Origin: Roseiarcus sp963835215
GTDB lineage: Bacteria > Pseudomonadota > Alphaproteobacteria > Rhizobiales > Beijerinckiaceae
Reading direction: 5' to 3'
NCBI GenBank assembly: GCA_963835215.1
Contig: CAWIES010000004.1
Location: forward strand, 496,001-560,000
Length of the DNA: 64,000 nucleotides
This document shows, piece by piece, positions 38,111 through 46,622 of the stretch. Under the pieces are notes generated by a model that did no database searches, was not told where the DNA came from, and saw only the letters and a program-made list of their open reading frames with translations. How positions within the stretch are numbered: the stretch's first letter is position 1; the number at the start of each line of letters is the position of its first letter. The position numbers and the translations under genes were made by a program.

Positions 38111-40933
38111 ATGTTCGATTGGCACCACGTTCGCGCCCTCATGCGCCATCCCATCGATTCCAGAAAGCGCAAACTCTATCGGCGAGCCAAACGGAACCTC
38201 CCACTCTCGCCTCTGCTGCGCAGCTACGGCGAGAAAGGCGGCTCGGGAGAGGTCGGGCGGCCAGGCGGCTCGAGGTTTCGTTACGCTAACGACGTCATCT
38301 CGATCATCACGAGCGATCAGGAGCCCTTCGCCGGGGCAGATGAGCTTGGCGTCGCCGAAAGCTTCTGCATATCGCTGACGACGACGCCGGCGCGCGCCAT
38401 TTCGAGCGACCTCTTCAAGGTTCTCGACGCGCTCGTCGGACAGCGTCGAAGGGCGAAGGCGATCTACCTTGCGCTGCCGCTGAAATACCGGCGCTCGTTC
38501 GGCGTCGATTGGGATCGCGAGCGCCCGCAGTTTGTGGAAAAGGTCCTGCGCCGATATGGCGACCGGATCGCCATTGTCGATTGCGAAGACCAGGGCCCGG
38601 CGACCAAGCTTCTCGCCCTTCTTGAACATGCCGCGCGCGGCGGCGTCCTATCGCCCGATGACAAGATCGTCGTGGTCGACGACGACATCATCTACGCCGA
38701 CACGATGATCTATCAACACGAGTTGTGTCACGACCTCTATCAGTGCGACGTCAGCATCATCGAAGAACGTCTTGTGCAGAACTGGACCCCCCTTCGGTTT
38801 CACCGCCACAAAGCGATTTTCTGCGACTTGGACGAACGCACGACGCTCTTCGGCTGGCTCGGTTATGGATTGCGCTATGACCGACTTTCCGACCTGCCGC
38901 AGTTTCACGCCGACGTGATCGCCGCCATTCCCGAGGCCTTTTTTCACGATGATGGGGTCTTCTCGGCCTTCGTCAAACGGGCGGGTCTCTACGCGACCCA
39001 TATGATCGCGGCGCCGATGGGACCACTGGCGCGAACCGCAATGGACAGCTCCGGGGGCGCGGCCTTGCGGACTGATCGTTGGTCCGCTCCGGAAACGCGA
39101 CGCGGCGTCGAGAAGCGGCTGGATCGCTTCCTGGAGCAGACCGCCCCCGCCGAGTCGATGAGATTCGTCATCCGGTCTCGGACCGCGCCGCGCAACTTGC
39201 GAAACTGCGCCGATCTCGTCTTCCACGACGTCGGTCGATCCATGCACGTCGTGGCGCATTATCTTGCCGAAGATCGGGCGATCTTCACCGTCACTGCATT
39301 TGAACCGGGAATGATCGGCCAGGACATCGAAATTGTTTTCAGCGTCGCAGACCGCTATTTCCGAGCGCCGCTGCGCGTCGAAAGCAGAAAGTTCTCCTTC
39401 GTAGTGCGGGCCTATTGCGCCCTCTTCCGCCCGCTGGACGATCGAGCGAACCTGCCGGTTATGCAGACAAACAGCAGCGCCGCCGTATCGCGCAGCAAAT
39501 TCTATTCCGTGTGCGCGATCCTGAATTACACGCCCGCGCATCCGCATCTGTTTTTCGACGAGCAGGCGCGCGCCGCCCTTATCGCCCGCCATTTCTCCGC
39601 GATTGTCGTAACAGCATATCAATCGCTCGCCCCGGCCGCGTACCGGGCGGATTTGTTTCGCTATCTCTTCGCCTATCTCAACGCCTGCATCTATTTCGAC
39701 GTCAAGATGGTGCTGAATGTTCCGATCTCGGCGATCTATCATCTCGTCGAGAACGGTCACATCTTCGCGGCCGACGTTACACCGCACTACGTCTACACCG
39801 CATTCTTCGTCAGTTTTCAGCGCCGATCCGCGATCTTCAAATCGGCGATCCTGATGTGCCTTGACCGCATCGCCGCCAATGATTATTGCGCCGATGCGCT
39901 TTCAATAACCGGCCCCGGCGTGCTCGGCGCCGCCGTCTATAGCGACGCTCGTTTCACGCCCGCGCTTTTCAATGGCTTCGAGGGCGAAGCGTGGCGCCAG
40001 AGCTCGATCAAAGATCGCTCAGGAACCGCCGTCATCCACTGTTCCTACCCCGGCTACTACGAGGAGAACAATTACCTCCTCACCACGCACTACAGCGTCA
40101 TGTGGGACAAGCGTAGCGTGTTCCGGTCTCCGCCCTCCGCTTTCATTGCCGACTACCAGGCGATCGTTGCCGGCGTCGATCATATTCTGTGGATCAGTTT
40201 TGCCGGAGCCGAGGAGCGATCCGCGCGGATGGAGGAAACGCTCAGCCACTTTACCTCGATTGAGCGCCGGCGCATCGACGCCGTCGACGGAGAGTTTCCG
40301 CTCCCTCTTGCGGCGGGTTCCGACATCGACGCCACAGCGTCCGCGCCTGAGATCGCGCGGTGCCTATCCCATCTCAAAGCGCTGTCCGAGGCCGCGGCGA
40401 TGGAGGGAGAACATTTTCTCATTCTCGAGGACGGCGCCAATCTACGGTATTTCCCCTTCCTTGCTCGACGCGACGCGATCGCCGGCATCCTCGAGCGGGC
40501 GCCGCACGATTGGCAGGCGATCTCGATCGGCTGGGTCTATACGAGCGAGCTCGACCGCGACTTCACCGACTGGAACCTGTCGCTTGAAGATGGCTTTCAT
40601 ATCGCCGGCGCGGCCGCATATCTCATCAACCGCGCTGGCCTCGAGAAAATACAGTCGCTGTTCGAACGTCGTGGCGACACGTTTTTCTTCAAGCCGGCGA
40701 GCAGCCGCAAGGTCCTGAACGCGCATTACGACCGGCACGACAGATGGCTCCTGGCCGATCTGTTCGTCTTTTCCAGCGTACGCACCTATGCCTACAGGAA
40801 TCGCCTGTTCGCGCTCGACGGCTCAGAGTCCCTCGCCGCACTCGATCGCCACGACTGGTACAAAAAGACGTCAAGCATCCTGCTGAATACGACTGCGGAC
40901 GAAATCATTCTCAGCGCGGAAGAAATCGCCTAG
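38111..40933 (+). CDS. Large three-module glycosyltransferase-like protein (GT-A, GT32-like and GT25-like)
   Basis: A 940-residue protein. Residues about 70-310 form a transferase-like module with VVVDDDIIYAD near 187. Residues about 480-690 contain PAAYRADLFRYLFAYLNACIY followed by FDV, close to the GT32 (capsular mannosyltransferase/OCH1) motif, but the expected second Asp of the DxD is replaced (FDVKM). Residues about 690-930 resemble GT25 (LPS or collagen galactosyltransferase): ILWISFAGAEERSARM, then ARCLSHLKAL and LILEDGANL, where GT25 normally has EDD. Two of three metal sites thus look altered. Likely cytoplasmic and involved in surface polysaccharide; acceptor unknown. ATG 38111 has GGGA upstream. 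Confidence 0.72.
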   Translation: MFDWHHVRALMRHPIDSRKRKLYRRAKRNLPLSPLLRSYGEKGGSGEVGRPGGSRFRYANDVISIITSDQEPFAGADELGVAESFCISLTTTPARAISSDLFKVLDALVGQRRRAKAIYLALPLKYRRSFGVDWDRERPQFVEKVLRRYGDRIAIVDCEDQGPATKLLALLEHAARGGVLSPDDKIVVVDDDIIYADTMIYQHELCHDLYQCDVSIIEERLVQNWTPLRFHRHKAIFCDLDERTTLFGWLGYGLRYDRLSDLPQFHADVIAAIPEAFFHDDGVFSAFVKRAGLYATHMIAAPMGPLARTAMDSSGGAALRTDRWSAPETRRGVEKRLDRFLEQTAPAESMRFVIRSRTAPRNLRNCADLVFHDVGRSMHVVAHYLAEDRAIFTVTAFEPGMIGQDIEIVFSVADRYFRAPLRVESRKFSFVVRAYCALFRPLDDRANLPVMQTNSSAAVSRSKFYSVCAILNYTPAHPHLFFDEQARAALIARHFSAIVVTAYQSLAPAAYRADLFRYLFAYLNACIYFDVKMVLNVPISAIYHLVENGHIFAADVTPHYVYTAFFVSFQRRSAIFKSAILMCLDRIAANDYCADALSITGPGVLGAAVYSDARFTPALFNGFEGEAWRQSSIKDRSGTAVIHCSYPGYYEENNYLLTTHYSVMWDKRSVFRSPPSAFIADYQAIVAGVDHILWISFAGAEERSARMEETLSHFTSIERRRIDAVDGEFPLPLAAGSDIDATASAPEIARCLSHLKALSEAAAMEGEHFLILEDGANLRYFPFLARRDAIAGILERAPHDWQAISIGWVYTSELDRDFTDWNLSLEDGFHIAGAAAYLINRAGLEKIQSLFERRGDTFFFKPASSRKVLNAHYDRHDRWLLADLFVFSSVRTYAYRNRLFALDGSESLAALDRHDWYKKTSSILLNTTADEIILSAEEIA

Positions 40934-40992
40934 CCTGGGACGAGACGCAGTTGCGCAGCCCGAGAAGCGCGCGGCGATTGAGATGATCCGCC

Positions 40993-41095
40993 CCGCCGTC
41001 TTTATAGCGCGCCTCGCTGCGGCGGCCTGAGGCCGCGAACCGCGCCCATCGTCTAGCGGTCCAGGACGTCGCCCTTTCACAGCGAAAACAGGGGT
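40993..41095. repeat. 103-bp direct repeat, copy 2
   Basis: Second copy of the tRNA-Glu promoter region and 5' part, three substitutions relative to 35953-36055. Similarity stops abruptly after AGGGGT in the T arm. Confidence 0.9.
41042..41095 (+). pseudogene. Truncated tRNA-Glu (5' 54 nt only)
   Basis: Identical to tRNA-Glu through the anticodon (TTC) except for G to A at 41081, which breaks one anticodon-stem pair. The T arm and acceptor 3' strand are missing, so it cannot fold into a tRNA. Confidence 0.88.
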
Positions 41096-41096
41096 A

Positions 41097-41138
41097 GGCG
41101 CGGCGGACGCGCGACGACGCCGCAATGTCCGCCGCGCC
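41097..41138. repeat. 12-bp perfect inverted repeat abutting the tRNA remnant
   Basis: GGCGCGGCGGAC (41097-41108) and GTCCGCCGCGCC (41127-41138) are separated by 18 nt. The first arm begins two bases after the tRNA similarity ends, so the hairpin marks the truncation point. It has no uridine tract. Confidence 0.6.
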
Positions 41139-41209
41139 GCGCAGCGACGCGTGATGTCCTGGCAATTCACGCTCCGACCTTCGAGGGAATCCCTTGCGGG
41201 TAAAGAACC

Positions 41210-41995
41210 CTAGTCGTCGAGGCTGCCCATTGTCAGATTGACCGTCGTGCCGGTCATCCCGCTGGCTTTGTCGGAAGCGACGAAGGCGGCGACGTTCGCC
41301 ATTTCCGCCAAATTCATGACCCGCTTGGGATGAGTCGTGTTGGCGAGAAACGCCTGGAACTGGTCGTAGGACATCTTCGACGCCTTCATCGCATGGACAT
41401 TGCGCATCGTCGCGGTCTCGGGCATGCCGTGGGGCCGCAGGCTGACGACGCGAATTCCGTGCGGCGCGAGTTCGGCGGAGAGATCGCGGGTGAGAGCCTC
41501 CTTGGCGGCCATCGCCGAACCATAGCCGCCGTTCAAGATGGTGCCGCTGCGCGATGGAAGCGCACTGACCGTCATGATCACGCCTGAGTTGCTGGCGACC
41601 ATGTGCCGGGCCGCCAGGCGCGCGGTCAGGAAATAGGACCGCGTGTAGTCGATGATCGGCCGGGAAAAGTTGTCGGCGTCCAGCTCAAGCAGCGAAACGC
41701 CCAAAATCTTGGCGTGCCGGACGCCTATTGCGTTAAATGAAATGTCGAGCTTTCCCGATTTGTCGAGAACCGATTGCAGGTGCTTGTCGATCGCTTGTTC
41801 GTCGAGCGCATCGACCTCGGCGCCCTCGACCGATCCGCCGGCCGCAACAATTTCGTTGTAGACGATCTCCATTGACGCCCGATGGCGCCCGGCAAGAAAG
41901 ACCGTGGCGCCCTCGCCTGCGAAGGCGCGCGCCACCGCTCCACCGATCGCGCCGCCCGCGCCATAGACCACCGCAACCTTGTTTTCGAGCAACAT
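41210..41995 (-). CDS. SDR-family oxidoreductase with divergent Y-x6-K active site
   Basis: About 261 residues. The NAD(P)-binding start LLENKVAVVYGAGGAIGGAVARAFAGEGA is typical of short-chain dehydrogenases. The active site reads GGYGSAMAAKEAL: Tyr and Lys are six residues apart, the spacing of enoyl-ACP reductases (FabI, divergent SDRs), not the classical YxxxK. Substrate unknown. ATG 41995 is preferred because the domain begins there, with GGGG six nt upstream; in-frame starts extend to 42058. It is divergent from an ECF sigma factor and shares a symmetric promoter-like motif with it. Confidence 0.82.
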   Translation of the reverse strand: MLLENKVAVVYGAGGAIGGAVARAFAGEGATVFLAGRHRASMEIVYNEIVAAGGSVEGAEVDALDEQAIDKHLQSVLDKSGKLDISFNAIGVRHAKILGVSLLELDADNFSRPIIDYTRSYFLTARLAARHMVASNSGVIMTVSALPSRSGTILNGGYGSAMAAKEALTRDLSAELAPHGIRVVSLRPHGMPETATMRNVHAMKASKMSYDQFQAFLANTTHPKRVMNLAEMANVAAFVASDKASGMTGTTVNLTMGSLDD

Positions 41996-42028
41996 CTGTG
42001 ACCCCATTTCGTCTGTGACGGATGGTCC

Positions 42029-42057
42029 GGTCATCCGGGCCGTCGTCGGGGTAGACA
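42029..42057 (-). promoter_or_regulatory. Putative ECF-type promoter for the SDR gene
   Basis: On the minus strand TGTCTAC (42057-42051), within the arm GCGGTGTCTACC, is followed after 15 bp by GATGACC (42035-42029), 34 bp before the SDR start. It mirrors the element upstream of the sigma factor gene. Confidence 0.45.
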
Positions 42058-42112
42058 CCGCGCCACGACGAAAATGGGCGGCCGCCGAGCGACCATTTTT
42101 GGCTCCCGGCGG

Positions 42113-42142
42113 TGTCTACCGCTCTCTAAAGCCGCGATCAGC
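42113..42142 (+). promoter_or_regulatory. Putative ECF-type promoter for the sigma factor gene
   Basis: TGTCTAC (42113-42119) within GCGGTGTCTACC is followed after 16 bp by GATCAGC (42136-42142). The 12-bp arm is a perfect inverted copy of 42050-42061. The TGTC core resembles minus-35 elements reported for ECF41-type factors. Confidence 0.45.
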
Positions 42143-42174
42143 GCGGACGGCGAGCGACAAGAATGGGCGGCGGT

Positions 42175-43185
42175 ATGACGGCGGATCTCATCTCAAGGGC
42201 GCAAGCGGGCGACAACGAGGCTTTCCGCGCGTTGGTGGAGCCGCACCGGCGGGAACTCCACGTGCACTGCTACCGCATGCTCGGATCGTTCCACGACGCC
42301 GAGGATGTTCTTCAAGATGTGCTGCTTGCGGCCTGGCATGGCCTCAAGGGGTTCGAGGGACGCGCCTCGCTGCGCACGTGGCTGTACCGGATCGCCACCA
42401 ACCGATGCCTCAACGCGCGCCGCGCCGTCAATCGACGCCCCGCCGTGCAATGGAGCGTCCCCGGAGTCGAACCGCCCGAGCCTTCGAGCCTGGGCGAATT
42501 GCCGTGGCTCGAGCCGTTTCCCGACGCCATGCTCGACGGCATTGTCCATGTGCCGCCCGGTCCAGAGGCGCGCTACAACCAGACCCAATCGATCTCGTTG
42601 GCGTTCGTCTCCGCGCTCCAAGTCCTGCCCCCTAGTCAGCTCGCCGTCCTTGTCCTGCGCGACGTGCTCGAATTCAGCGCGAAAGAGGTCGCCAACATGC
42701 TGGATACGACCGTCCAATCGGCGAATGGCGCGCTGAAGCGAGCGCGCGCGAACTTGAAGCGCCAGCTTCCGCCGAGCGGCGAACGCGAGAGCGCACGCCC
42801 TTTGGCCCCGCACTCGGAGGATGCGCTGGTCGCAAAATTCGTCAGCGCGTATCAGGCTGCCGATCTCGACGCGCTGGTCGCGCTGCTGACCGACGACGTC
42901 TTCATGTCGATGCCGCCGATGCCGCTTGAATACCGTGGCCGAGACGCCGTCGCCCGCTTTTTGGCCGTGTTGTTCGGCGCCGGCCGCAGGTTCGACCTTG
43001 TGCGCACCCGAGCCAATGGTCAGCCGGCGTTCGGCATCTACGCACGCTCGCCCGCCGACGGAGTCAGCCACGCGTCTGGTCTTATCGCTGTCGCAATTGA
43101 TGGAGATCGCGTTTCAGCAATCATCCGCTTCGACAAGAGCATGCTTGCGTGGTTCGGGCTGCCTGGGACCCTCGAGGGCCGATAG
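42175..43185 (+). CDS. ECF sigma factor with carboxyl-terminal SnoaL-like domain
   Basis: About 336 residues. Region 2 (DNEAFRALVEPHRRELHVHCYRMLGSFHDAEDVLQDVLLAAW) and region 4 (LPPSQLAVLVLRDVLEFSAKEVANMLDTTVQSANGALKRARANL) are clear, and a SnoaL/NTF2-like domain (about residues 210-330, DALVAKFVSAYQAADLDALVALLTDDV) follows. This build matches the sigma-70 group with fused SnoaL modules (TIGR02960/ECF41-like), in which the extension, not an anti-sigma factor, controls activity. No anti-sigma gene is adjacent. ATG 42175 matches the family start; ATG 42163 is four codons earlier. Target probably includes the divergent SDR. Confidence 0.9.
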   Translation: MTADLISRAQAGDNEAFRALVEPHRRELHVHCYRMLGSFHDAEDVLQDVLLAAWHGLKGFEGRASLRTWLYRIATNRCLNARRAVNRRPAVQWSVPGVEPPEPSSLGELPWLEPFPDAMLDGIVHVPPGPEARYNQTQSISLAFVSALQVLPPSQLAVLVLRDVLEFSAKEVANMLDTTVQSANGALKRARANLKRQLPPSGERESARPLAPHSEDALVAKFVSAYQAADLDALVALLTDDVFMSMPPMPLEYRGRDAVARFLAVLFGAGRRFDLVRTRANGQPAFGIYARSPADGVSHASGLIAVAIDGDRVSAIIRFDKSMLAWFGLPGTLEGR

Positions 43186-43217
43186 GTCGCCGCCCGGTTC
43201 GCCATCGCCGTTATCGA

Positions 43218-44441
43218 CTAGGCGGACGCGGCGCCGTCCGCCGTCGGCGCCGCGGAACCCCGCTGCTTGCGATCGAGCGCGACCGACACGCCGAAGACCG
43301 CGAGACCCGCCACCGCGAGCAGCGATCCCACCCAGCCCGTGGCCCCCCAGCCATAGCCAGCGGCGATCACCGCCCCGCCCAGCCAGGCGCCAAACGCATT
43401 GGCGATGTTGAGGGCCGAGTGGTTCAGCGCGGCGGCAAGCGTCTGCGCGTCGCGGCCGACGTCCATCAGGCGCGTCTGCAATGCAGGCATCGCCGCAAAC
43501 CCAGTGCCGACCAGCAGCACGAACGGGACCGCCGTCCAGGCCCAATGGACGGCGACGGAAAACAGCGCGAGCACCAATGCATTCCAGACGATCGCGCCGC
43601 CGATGGTCGGCAGCAGGCCCCGATCGGCGAAGCGCGGCCCGACGAGATTGCCGATAATCATGCCCGCTCCGAACATCGGCAACACCGCCGGCACCCAGCG
43701 CAGCGGAATGCCCGCGACTTGGACCAGCGTCGGCGTGATGTAGGTCAAGACCGCGAACATGCCGCCGAAGCCGACCGCGCCGACCGCGAGCGTCAGCCAG
43801 ACCTGCGGATTGCGCAGCGCGCCGAGCTCGCGCAGCGGGCCAGCGTGGCGATCGGGCGCGTCGTGGGGAACGAAAACGGCCGAGAGCGCGACGCCGGCAA
43901 GACCGATGGCGCCGACCAGGACGAAGGCCGCCCGCCAGCCGAAGATCTGGCCGGCCCAGGTGGCGAGCGGCGTGCCGATCAAGGTCGATATGGTGAGGCC
44001 GAGCATGATGCGCCCGACCGCCTTGGCCCGCCCGCCCGGCCCCGCCATGCCGGCGGCGACAAGCGAGGCGACGCCGAAATAAGCGCCGTGGGGAAGGCCG
44101 CTGACGAAGCGAAGCCCAATCAGCATGGGAAAGCTTGCGGCGAAGCCGCTCGCGATGTTGCCGAGGCCAAAGATCGCGATCAGCAGCAGCAGGAGATGGC
44201 GACGCGCCAGTTTGGCGCCGAGAACCGCGAACACCGGCGCGCCGACCACGACCCCAAGCGCGTAGGCGCTAATGATCTCTCCAGCCTGCGGGACCGTGAC
44301 GCCGAAGCCGTCGGCGACGCTCGGCAAGAAACCCATCGCGGCGAACTCACCGGTGCCGATGGCGAAGCTGCCCACGGCAAGCGCCGCCTCGGCGGCGCGG
44401 GCGCGCCCAAGCGAAATCGACGCCGATTCCTCGACTGGCAT
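43218..44441 (-). CDS. MFS transporter (AraJ/YdhP-like)
   Basis: A 407-residue 12-helix carrier. AIGTGEFAAMGFLPSVADGFGVTVPQAG at the start and GAKLARRHLLLLLI in loop 2-3 resemble the sugar-efflux and drug-efflux subgroup (AraJ, YdhP). ATG 44441 is chosen because GGGGA lies upstream; a longer frame starts at 44504. It follows the LysR gene on the same strand and may be under its control. Substrate unknown. Confidence 0.88.
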   Translation of the reverse strand: MPVEESASISLGRARAAEAALAVGSFAIGTGEFAAMGFLPSVADGFGVTVPQAGEIISAYALGVVVGAPVFAVLGAKLARRHLLLLLIAIFGLGNIASGFAASFPMLIGLRFVSGLPHGAYFGVASLVAAGMAGPGGRAKAVGRIMLGLTISTLIGTPLATWAGQIFGWRAAFVLVGAIGLAGVALSAVFVPHDAPDRHAGPLRELGALRNPQVWLTLAVGAVGFGGMFAVLTYITPTLVQVAGIPLRWVPAVLPMFGAGMIIGNLVGPRFADRGLLPTIGGAIVWNALVLALFSVAVHWAWTAVPFVLLVGTGFAAMPALQTRLMDVGRDAQTLAAALNHSALNIANAFGAWLGGAVIAAGYGWGATGWVGSLLAVAGLAVFGVSVALDRKQRGSAAPTADGAASA

Positions 44442-44595
44442 GAACTGTTTCCCCGAATGTCGGATTGGCGAAGCGACGGAGAACCCGCCGCCCATTGCCG
44501 ACATAGTGCACGGGTCCGGCGCCGCAATAAACGGCGCTACTCGAAATGTGATCGCGAGAAAACCGCGAATTCACGCCGGCTCGCGGCAATCGTCG

Positions 44596-45489
44596 TCATC
44601 CCCGATAGCGCAGCGCCTCCAGCAGCAGCGCGAAGGCCGGGGTCGGCTGGCGGCGGCTGGGGTAGTAGAGGTGGTAGCCGGGAAAGGGCGGACACCAATC
44701 GGCGAGGACGCGCACGAGCGCGCCGCGCGCCAGAGCGTCACGGACATGCTCTTCCGGCAGATAGGCGAGCCCGAGGCCAGCAAGCGCCGCCTCGAGCCGC
44801 AGGCCATTGGTGTTGACCACCAATTGCCCTTCGACGCGCACCTTCAACTCGTGCCCGTCTTTTTCGAATTCCCAGGCGTAGAGGCCGCCGTAAGTCGGCA
44901 GCCGCAGGTTGACGCAACTGTGCTCGGTGAGGTCGTGGGGCGTCCCGGGGACGCCGCGCGCGGCGAGATAGGACGGCGCGGTGACGACCGCCATGCTCAT
45001 GTCCGGCCCGATCCGCACGGCGATCATGTCCTTGGCGACCTGCTCGCCGATCCGCACCCCCGCGTCGAAGCGTTCGGTGACGATGTCGACCAGGCCCTGG
45101 TCGACGACGATCTCAATCTTGATGTCGGGGTAGTCGGGCAGCAGCTTCGCCACGGCCGGCCACAGAATCGTCTGCGCCGAGGATTCGCCGGCGGTGATGC
45201 GGATCGCGCCGGCCGGCTTGTCGCGCAGAGCCGACAGCGCCGCCAGTTCGGCCTCGATTTCGTCGAGGCGCGGGCCTACCGCGCCGATCAGGCGCTCGCC
45301 GGCCTCGGTCGGCGCGACGCTGCGCGTCGTGCGGGTCAACAGTCGCAGGCCGAGACGCTCTTCGAGGCCACGGATGGTGTGGCTTAGCGCCGACTGCGAA
45401 ACCCCGACCTGCGCCGCCGCCCGGGTGAAGCTGCGCTCGCGCGCCACCGCCAGGAAGGCGACAAGGTCGTCGATGGTCTGGCGCGGCAT
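44596..45489 (-). CDS. LysR-family transcriptional regulator
   Basis: A 297-residue regulator with the amino-terminal winged helix-turn-helix (RSFTRAAAQVGVSQSALSHTIRGLEERLGLRLLTRTTR) and a periplasmic-binding-protein-like effector domain (GAIRITAGESSAQTILWPAVAKLL). It is divergent from the aldo/keto reductase gene across 126 bp, the usual arrangement for a LysR regulator and its target; the effector is unknown. Confidence 0.93.
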   Translation of the reverse strand: MPRQTIDDLVAFLAVARERSFTRAAAQVGVSQSALSHTIRGLEERLGLRLLTRTTRSVAPTEAGERLIGAVGPRLDEIEAELAALSALRDKPAGAIRITAGESSAQTILWPAVAKLLPDYPDIKIEIVVDQGLVDIVTERFDAGVRIGEQVAKDMIAVRIGPDMSMAVVTAPSYLAARGVPGTPHDLTEHSCVNLRLPTYGGLYAWEFEKDGHELKVRVEGQLVVNTNGLRLEAALAGLGLAYLPEEHVRDALARGALVRVLADWCPPFPGYHLYYPSRRQPTPAFALLLEALRYRG

Positions 45490-45504
45490 TAATGAACTCC
45501 TCTC

Positions 45505-45523
45505 ATAAGCTCATGCGCATTAT
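45505..45523. promoter_or_regulatory. Candidate LysR binding site
   Basis: ATAA-N11-TTAT, a symmetric AT-rich element of the spacing typical for LysR-type sites, in the divergent LysR/aldo-keto reductase region, 16 bp from the lysR-type start. Confidence 0.4.
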
Positions 45524-45615
45524 ACCATCTAATCGTCAGCGCGAACGCGGTCTAAATGTCAGAGCAGCAGGCAGGTCTGAGCTGACGCCCGCAAATTCGA
45601 GCAAGGAGAACAACG

Positions 45616-46599
45616 ATGCACAAGCGCACACTCGGCAAGAGCGGGCTTGAAGTCTCGGCCATTGGCCTTGGCTGCATGGGGCTGAGCACCGCCTACGGGC
45701 AGGCGCCGGAAAAGCGCGCGGCGATCGAACTGATCCGCGCCGCCGTCGATCACGGCGTCACTTTCTTCGACACCGCGGAGACCTACGGGCCATTCGTCAA
45801 TGAGGAAGTCGTCGGCGAGGCGCTGGCGCCCGTGCGCGACAGGATCGTCATCGCGACCAAGTTCGGCTTCAAGGACGGGTCGGCGCAAAACGGCACGGAC
45901 AGCCGGCCTGAACGCATCCGCCAGGTCGCCGAGGCCTCGCTCAAGCGACTGCGCACCGATCGGATCGATCTGTTCTACCAGCATCGTGTCGATCCCAACG
46001 TGCCGATCGAAGACGTGGCGGGAACGGTCAAGGCGCTGATCGCCGAAGGCAAGGTCAAACACTTCGGCATGTCGGAAGCGGGCGCGCAGACCATCCGCCG
46101 CGCTCACGCCGTACAGCCGGTCGCAGCGCTTCAGAGCGAGTATTCGCTGTGGTGGCGCGAGCCGGAGAAGGAGATCCTGCCGACGCTGGCGGAACTCGGC
46201 ATCGGCTTCGTCCCCTTCAGCCCGCTTGGACGGGGCTTCCTCACCGGCGCGATCGACGCCAAGACGACGTTCGGCGCCAAGGACTTCCGCGCCAACAATC
46301 CCCGCTTCACGACGGCGGCGCTCAGCGCCAATCAGGTCCTGGTCGAGCGTATCGCCAAGATCGCCACACGCAAGCAGGCGACGTCGGCGCAGATCGCGCT
46401 CGCATGGCTGCTGGCGCAAAAGCCCTGGATCGTGCCTATCCCGGGCACCACCAAACTCGCCCGCCTGGAAGAAAATCTCGGCGCCGACGCGATCGAACTG
46501 ACGGGAGGCGACCTGACCGAGATCGCCGCGGCGCTCAATCAGATCAAGGTGCAGGGCGATCGCTACCCGGCGCATCAGCAGGCGATGGTCGGGCGTTGA
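45616..46599 (+). CDS. Aldo/keto reductase
   Basis: A 327-residue NADPH-dependent (alpha/beta)8 reductase. Catalytic residues can be placed in FFDTAETYG (Asp, Tyr), IATKFGF (Lys) and FYQHRVDPN (His); the carboxyl IPGTTKLARLEENLGA is the cofactor phosphate-binding region. It resembles the YakC/Tas-like group acting on aldehydes. AGGAG lies before ATG 45616. The SDR gene follows 23 bp downstream. Confidence 0.93.
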   Translation: MHKRTLGKSGLEVSAIGLGCMGLSTAYGQAPEKRAAIELIRAAVDHGVTFFDTAETYGPFVNEEVVGEALAPVRDRIVIATKFGFKDGSAQNGTDSRPERIRQVAEASLKRLRTDRIDLFYQHRVDPNVPIEDVAGTVKALIAEGKVKHFGMSEAGAQTIRRAHAVQPVAALQSEYSLWWREPEKEILPTLAELGIGFVPFSPLGRGFLTGAIDAKTTFGAKDFRANNPRFTTAALSANQVLVERIAKIATRKQATSAQIALAWLLAQKPWIVPIPGTTKLARLEENLGADAIELTGGDLTEIAAALNQIKVQGDRYPAHQQAMVGR

Positions 46600-46622
46600 G
46601 CAGAGAGCGGGAGGTCAAGAGC

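Noticed and set aside
36239..41095. A genomic island with integrase-type attachment sites
   Set aside because: The repeated portion is the tRNA 5' part and there is no integrase, relaxase or phage gene, so an island in the usual sense is not claimed; only the duplication is.
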